From assembly GCF_000308375.1 (NCBI RefSeq), contig NZ_BAFQ01000083.1, positions 1 through 46,918 on the forward strand: DNA of 46,918 nt. Direction: 5' to 3'. Position 1 is the stretch's first letter, and each line of letters starts with the position of its first letter. The position numbers were made by a program, and so were the translations under genes. Source of the stretch: Nocardia aobensis NBRC 100429. GTDB lineage: Bacteria > Actinomycetota > Actinomycetes > Mycobacteriales > Mycobacteriaceae. The notes beneath the pieces are model-generated. The model saw nothing but the letters and a program-made list of their open reading frames with translations. It did not search any database and was not told the DNA's origin. Shown piece by piece: positions 42,082-46,918 of this stretch.

Positions 42082-42981
42082 TCAGAACGACGCGAGCAGT
42101 GCCCGGCAGCGGCCGAGCAGTTCGGTGCGCAGCGGCTGCGCCCGCCGGGCCAGCTCGGATTGAGCGCGGACGTATTCCGCACGGCCGCCGGGGGTTTCGA
42201 TGGCGATCGGCTGGTAGCCGTAGTCGGTGAGGTCGTAGGGACTGGCCCGCATATCGATTTCGCGGGCCGCGCAGGCGAGGGCGAAACAGTCCAGCAGCAG
42301 ATCGGAATCGATCAGCGGCACCAGTTTGAACGCCCATTTGTACAGATCCATGCCCGCGTGCAGGCAGCCGGGCTGTTCCCGGCGGGCCTGGTCCTCGCGC
42401 GTGAGTTGTTCGGTATTGCGCGGCGCGGCCTCGGGGGTGAAGAAGCGGAAGGCGTCGAAGTGCGTGCAGCGCAACGACATCGAATCGACCACGGCGTCGG
42501 TTCCGGCACGTCCGAGCCGCAGCGGGACCTGCCGGTGGCGCACGTCGTCGCTGCGGTAGACCATCGCCCACTCGTGTAATCCGAAGCAGGACAGGTGCGC
42601 CGGCCGGTCCGCGGTCGCCGACAGCAGGGCCGCGACGAATTCCACGGTGTCGCGGCGGCGGTCGAGAAAGGCCGGGCCGGCGGTATGGACCGGTCCGCCG
42701 GGCGTCTCGACCCGGTGATAGCCGCGGCGCTGCGCGTACTCCTCGGCGTCGGCCAGCGCCACGCCGAAACCCGGATGCCAGCGGCGCAGCTGGGCCGGTT
42801 TGTGGCCGTAGTAGGTGAACAGGAAGTCGATCACCGGATGTGTGCCGCCGTGGGCGCGTTGGCGCAGGTACGGGCCGACCATCTCGTCGACCCGTTCCCG
42901 ATGCGCCTGTGCCCGGGCCCGCCACCGGTCCGGCGGCAGGACCCGAAGCCCCTGCACCGCCGGTGTCGCGTCCACGGTCAT
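42082..42981 (-). CDS. 3-methyladenine DNA glycosylase-like protein
   Basis: This 299-aa protein matches a conserved actinobacterial family commonly annotated as 3-methyladenine DNA glycosylase (WRARAQAHRERVDEMVGPYLRQRAHGGTHPVIDFLFTYY; FGLHEWAMVYRSDDVRHRQVPLRLG; YKWAFKLVPLIDSDLLLDCFALACAAREIDMRASPYDL). I see no recognised HhH or AAG motif, so the enzymatic label is tentative. Its ATG overlaps the preceding stop (ATGA at 42978-42981), which indicates translational coupling to the CNNM gene. Confidence 0.8.
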   Translation of the reverse strand: MTVDATPAVQGLRVLPPDRWRARAQAHRERVDEMVGPYLRQRAHGGTHPVIDFLFTYYGHKPAQLRRWHPGFGVALADAEEYAQRRGYHRVETPGGPVHTAGPAFLDRRRDTVEFVAALLSATADRPAHLSCFGLHEWAMVYRSDDVRHRQVPLRLGRAGTDAVVDSMSLRCTHFDAFRFFTPEAAPRNTEQLTREDQARREQPGCLHAGMDLYKWAFKLVPLIDSDLLLDCFALACAAREIDMRASPYDLTDYGYQPIAIETPGGRAEYVRAQSELARRAQPLRTELLGRCRALLASF

Positions 42982-44042
42982 TCCGCCACCCGGTGGGTGG
43001 CATCGCGCACGGTGCCCACGAACTCTTCCACCAGATCCTCGAGCGCGACGATGCCGACGGTGTTGCCGCGGGTGTCGATGACCCGGCCCAGATGGCTGCT
43101 GGTGCGGCGCAACCGGGCCAGTGCCTCGTAGAGCGTGGTGCCCATGCTCAGCGTCGGCAGCGGCCGGATATCGGTGCGCGGGATCGGTGTCGACGGTCCG
43201 GCCGAATCGTCGGCCACCTTGTCCAGTACGTCCTTGACGTGCAGATAGCCCACCAGCGAGCCGTCGGTGGCGCGCACCGGATAGCGGGAGAAGCCGGTTT
43301 CGGCGACCGCGGATTCGATATCGCCGAGAGTGGTGCCGTCACCGCGCAGCGGCACACACCGCGTCTTGGCCAGCGGGACCATCACATCGGCGACGATGCG
43401 GTCGGTGGTGCCCAGCGCCTGGGTGAGGCGGCGGTGCTCCTCCTCGTCGATGAGACCTTCCGAGCGGGATTCGCCGATCATCTCCGCCAGCTCCACCGAC
43501 GACACCGTCGCGTCGAGTTCGTCCTTGGGCTCGATGCGCAGTGCACGCAGAGTGAGATTGGCGGCCAGGTTGTACAGGCCGATCAGCGGGCGGGCCAGGC
43601 GCAGCCACCACAGCATGATCGGAACCAGCAGCAACGCCACCCGCTCCGGCCCGGCCAAGGCGATGTTCTTCGGGATCATCTCGCCCATCAGCATGTGCAG
43701 GATCACCACGATCCCCAGGGCCAGCGCGAATCCCACCGGATGCAGCAGCTGATCCGGTACGCCGACCAGATCGAACGGACGCTCGAGCAGATGTGCGATC
43801 GCCGGTTCGCCGATGCGGCCCAGCAGCAGCGAGCAGATGGTGATGCCCAGCTGGGCGGCGGCCAGCATCATCGACAGATGCTCGGCCGCGCCGATCACCG
43901 TGCAGGCTCCCCGTTTGCCTTGGGCGGCAAGGGTTTCCAGCCGGTCGCGGCGGGCCGAGATGAGCGCGAACTCGGCCCCGACGAAGAAGGCGTTGGTGCC
44001 GAGCAGGACGACGGTCAGCAACAGTCCGAACAGATCACCCAT
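42978..44042 (-). CDS. CNNM/CBS-pair membrane protein, hemolysin-like (Rv1841c type)
   Basis: This 354-aa protein has a CNNM (DUF21) transmembrane domain (~1-185, four helices; FFVGAEFALISARRDRLE, LGITICSLLLGRIGEPAI, LHMLMGEMIPKNIAL) and a CBS pair (~205-345, DRIVADVMVPLAKTRCVPLRGDGT, SRYPVRATDGSLVGYLHVKDVLD). It lacks the C-terminal CorC/HlyC domain present in its neighbour. CNNM proteins act in magnesium/cobalt transport. It overlaps the upstream gene by 8 bp (44035-44042) and the glycosylase gene by 4 bp, so three genes are coupled. Confidence 0.93.
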   Translation of the reverse strand: MGDLFGLLLTVVLLGTNAFFVGAEFALISARRDRLETLAAQGKRGACTVIGAAEHLSMMLAAAQLGITICSLLLGRIGEPAIAHLLERPFDLVGVPDQLLHPVGFALALGIVVILHMLMGEMIPKNIALAGPERVALLLVPIMLWWLRLARPLIGLYNLAANLTLRALRIEPKDELDATVSSVELAEMIGESRSEGLIDEEEHRRLTQALGTTDRIVADVMVPLAKTRCVPLRGDGTTLGDIESAVAETGFSRYPVRATDGSLVGYLHVKDVLDKVADDSAGPSTPIPRTDIRPLPTLSMGTTLYEALARLRRTSSHLGRVIDTRGNTVGIVALEDLVEEFVGTVRDATHRVAE

Positions 44043-45426
44043 GGCTGAGCTCCCACGTCGTCACCGCATCGGCGTCCACCGGCTGCATCAGCACCCGGTC
44101 GATGCGCCGTCCGTCCATTCGTTCCACCCGGGCCAGCCAGCCGCCGTGGGTATGCGGTTGCATCCCGTGCCCGTTGGTCGAGCTGGGGGTGGGCAGCAAC
44201 ACCTCGTCGCCGGCCACCGGGATCCGGCCCAGGGTGGTCAGAACCAGTCCGCCGAGGGTGTCGTATTCACCCTCGGGCGCGTCGTAGCCGGTGGCCCGGG
44301 AAACCTCGTCGATGCGCAACAGGCCGGAGCAATTCCAGCCCAGGGCGGTGCGGCGCACGTCGAGTTCCTCCTCGTCGTGCTCGTCGCGGACGTCGCCGAG
44401 GATCTCCTCGATGATGTCCTCCATGGTCACCAGGCCCGCGGTGCCGCCGTATTCGTCGACGACCAGTGCGAGCTGCATCCCGTCGGCGCGCACCCGTTCC
44501 AGCACGGTGTCACCGTCGAGGCTGGCGGGCACGATCGGCACCGGCCGCGCGATCGAGGACAGCGCGATCGTGCCGCGCTGCGCGCCCGGATACAGGAACG
44601 CCTGTTTGACGTGCACGATGCCGAGGGTGTTGTCCAGATCGCCGTCGATGACCGGAAAACGCGACAGTCCGGTGCGGCCGGCGGCGGCGATGAGATCGGT
44701 GATGGTGTCGTTCTGATCCAGTGTTTCGATCTTCACCCGTGGCGTCATGAGGTCTTCGGCGCTGCGCTCGCCGAACAGCAGCGAGCGGTCCACCACGAGG
44801 GCGGTGCGCTGATCGAGCGATCCGCGCATGGCGGAGGTGCGCACCAGCGAGCCCAGTTCCTGAGGTGAGCGTGCCGACCGCAATTCCTCGGCCGGTTCGA
44901 TGCCCAGCCGGCGCACCGCCCAGTTCGCGGCGCCGTTGAGCAGTTTGATCAGCCAGGAGAAGACCGTGGTGAACACGATCATCGGACCTGCCGTCCACCG
45001 CGCGGTGGTCAGCGGTTTGGCGATCGCGATGTTCTTGGGGACGAGCTCGCCGTAGGTCATCGACAGCGAGGTCGCGAGCACCAGGGCGATCACCAGCGAG
45101 ATGCCCTGTGCGGTCCCGGGGCCGGCGCCGAGTGCGGTGCAGATCGGCTCGATCAGCCGGGCCAGCACGGGTTCGGCGATATAACCGGTGACCAGGGTGG
45201 TGATGGTGATGCCGAGCTGCGAGCCCGACAGCTGGAACGACAGGGTGCGATGCGCGTGGCGAACCTGGCGGGCGCGACGGTCACCCTCGCGGGCGTGCGC
45301 CTCGACGGTGCTGCGCTCGAGTGCGGTGAGCGAGAATTCGGCAGCGACGAAGATCGCCGTGCCCGCGGTGAGCGCGATGAATCCCAGCAGGCTGACGATG
45401 GTGAGCACTACGGACACGATCGGCAC
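44035..45426 (-). CDS. CNNM/CBS/CorC_HlyC membrane protein, hemolysin-like (Rv1842c type)
   Basis: This 463-aa protein contains CNNM helices (~1-200, FVAAEFSLTALERSTVEAHA, SLSMTYGELVPKNIAIAKP), a CBS pair (~215-345, RSAEDLMTPRVKIETLDQN, RFPVIDGDLDNTLGIVHVKQAF, LQLALVVDEYGGTAGLVTMEDIIEEILGDVRDEHD) and a C-terminal CorC_HlyC domain (~360-450). The family is linked to magnesium and other divalent cation export. GTG at 45426 has a weak ribosome site; a GTG nine bases downstream is possible. The two paralogues probably form a heteromer. guaB1 lies upstream on the same strand across a 324-bp gap. Confidence 0.93.
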   Translation of the reverse strand: MPIVSVVLTIVSLLGFIALTAGTAIFVAAEFSLTALERSTVEAHAREGDRRARQVRHAHRTLSFQLSGSQLGITITTLVTGYIAEPVLARLIEPICTALGAGPGTAQGISLVIALVLATSLSMTYGELVPKNIAIAKPLTTARWTAGPMIVFTTVFSWLIKLLNGAANWAVRRLGIEPAEELRSARSPQELGSLVRTSAMRGSLDQRTALVVDRSLLFGERSAEDLMTPRVKIETLDQNDTITDLIAAAGRTGLSRFPVIDGDLDNTLGIVHVKQAFLYPGAQRGTIALSSIARPVPIVPASLDGDTVLERVRADGMQLALVVDEYGGTAGLVTMEDIIEEILGDVRDEHDEEELDVRRTALGWNCSGLLRIDEVSRATGYDAPEGEYDTLGGLVLTTLGRIPVAGDEVLLPTPSSTNGHGMQPHTHGGWLARVERMDGRRIDRVLMQPVDADAVTTWELSHG

Positions 45427-45750
45427 CGCCCACCGGGTAACGGAGGATCTGCGGAGACGGAGGCGCCGGGTTGGTCACCCGGCTCGGTAGAGGAGCCCTC
45501 CTGTGTGGCGCCCTCGGACGCGGGTGACAACTGGTTCCTTTCGCAAGTGGACGAGCCGAACAAAAACGCAATGCCGGTCGGCGGAGCAGTCCCCGCCGGT
45601 CGGCACAGCCTATGTTACCGGGATCCCCGCGGCGACCGAGCGGCACGGCGCGCCGCGCCCCCTGCGGCGCGGCGAATCGGCTCGCGGCGGCCGCGGAGAC
45701 GCCCGGTGTGTGGCGGGCTCCTCCTGGCCCGCCGTCCGCGTGGGTGAGCC
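45427..45750. other. Intergenic region between guaB1 and the CNNM operon
   Basis: This 324-bp gap shows no convincing gene. It holds hairpin GCCGGGT/ACCCGGC (45465-45483, 5-nt loop) and a second hairpin at 45580-45597. The latter is followed on the minus strand by a T5 run (45562-45566), so it may end guaB1 transcription. The CNNM operon promoter should lie in the left half. Confidence 0.5.
45580..45597 (-). terminator. Possible guaB1 terminator
   Basis: GGCGGAG (45580-45586) and CCCCGCC (45591-45597) form a 7-bp stem with one A-C mismatch and a 4-nt loop. Read on the minus strand, a T5 run lies ~11 nt after it. It is 153 bp after the guaB1 stop, so other terminators could act first. Confidence 0.4.

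Positions 45751-46918
<1,168 letters not shown>

Noticed and set aside
42082..42981. Confident 3-methyladenine DNA glycosylase assignment
   Set aside because: No motif of the AlkA, Tag or AAG families could be seen; only the family name is kept as tentative.

Overview
The window is a 46.9-kb, high-GC stretch of an actinobacterial chromosome from the mycolic-acid group (Mycobacteriales/Corynebacteriales), most likely Nocardia or a close relative such as Rhodococcus. The evidence is a WS/DGAT acyltransferase, a CYP125-type steroid hydroxylase, a ChoD-type oxidase, GarA, a WhiB protein, KstR-like and IdeR-like operators, frequent GTG starts and several apparently leaderless promoters. From about 21.6 kb to the right end, gene order follows the Mycobacterium tuberculosis Rv1822-Rv1843c neighbourhood (pgsA2, gcvH, garA, Rv1828, Rv1829, Rv1830, gcvB, an Rv1836c-like VWA protein, glcB, the Rv1841c/Rv1842c pair, guaB1). 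That part looks like conserved core with local insertions. No tRNA, rRNA, CRISPR array, insertion sequence or prophage was seen.

Region 1 (1-7.3 kb), lipid metabolism: a truncated AraC regulator diverges from an AdhA-type zinc alcohol dehydrogenase. An alpha/beta hydrolase, a WS/DGAT wax ester/triacylglycerol synthase, a polysaccharide deacetylase and a two-domain acyl-CoA reductase-like SDR protein follow. The hydrolase and the WS/DGAT each carry a perfect KstR-type box (TNNAACNNGTTNNA). A reductase, a dehydrogenase and a wax ester synthase side by side suggest a small storage-lipid module.

Region 2 (7.3-14.3 kb), mixed: heme oxygenase behind a probable IdeR/DtxR box; an XRE-type regulator divergent from two coupled very small genes; asparagine synthase; CYP125 with a KstR-like box plus a second dyad; and a TetR regulator behind a 19-bp terminator hairpin.

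Region 3 (14.3-21.5 kb), transport and oxidation: a ThrE-type exporter, an acyl-CoA oxidase-like flavoprotein, a PAP2 phosphatase, a NERD-like membrane protein and a ChoD-like GMC oxidase.

Region 4 (21.6-29.4 kb), the pgsA2-gcvH-garA-ftsR-BFN-resR-gcvP block: it joins phospholipid synthesis, glycine cleavage, 2-oxoglutarate control by GarA and two MerR regulators linked to division. gcvP sits behind a two-aptamer glycine riboswitch. A 26-bp tandem triplication overlaps the stop codon of the BFN gene.

Region 5 (28.9-37.8 kb): an HxlR regulator, a VWA/solute-binding membrane protein, WhiB, an HNH endonuclease with a new 43-codon gene upstream, a flavodoxin-fold oxidoreductase, malate synthase G, and a TetR regulator divergent from a membrane protein with a matched operator pair.

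Region 6 (37.8-46.9 kb): a hot-dog-like protein, a secreted LVIVD-repeat protein coupled to a DUF305 protein, a secreted small protein, an NTF2-fold protein, an overlapping operon of two CNNM/CBS membrane proteins and a 3-methyladenine DNA glycosylase-like gene, and the truncated guaB1 (GMP reductase type).

All calls rest on reading the sequence and on remembered family features; no database search was run.
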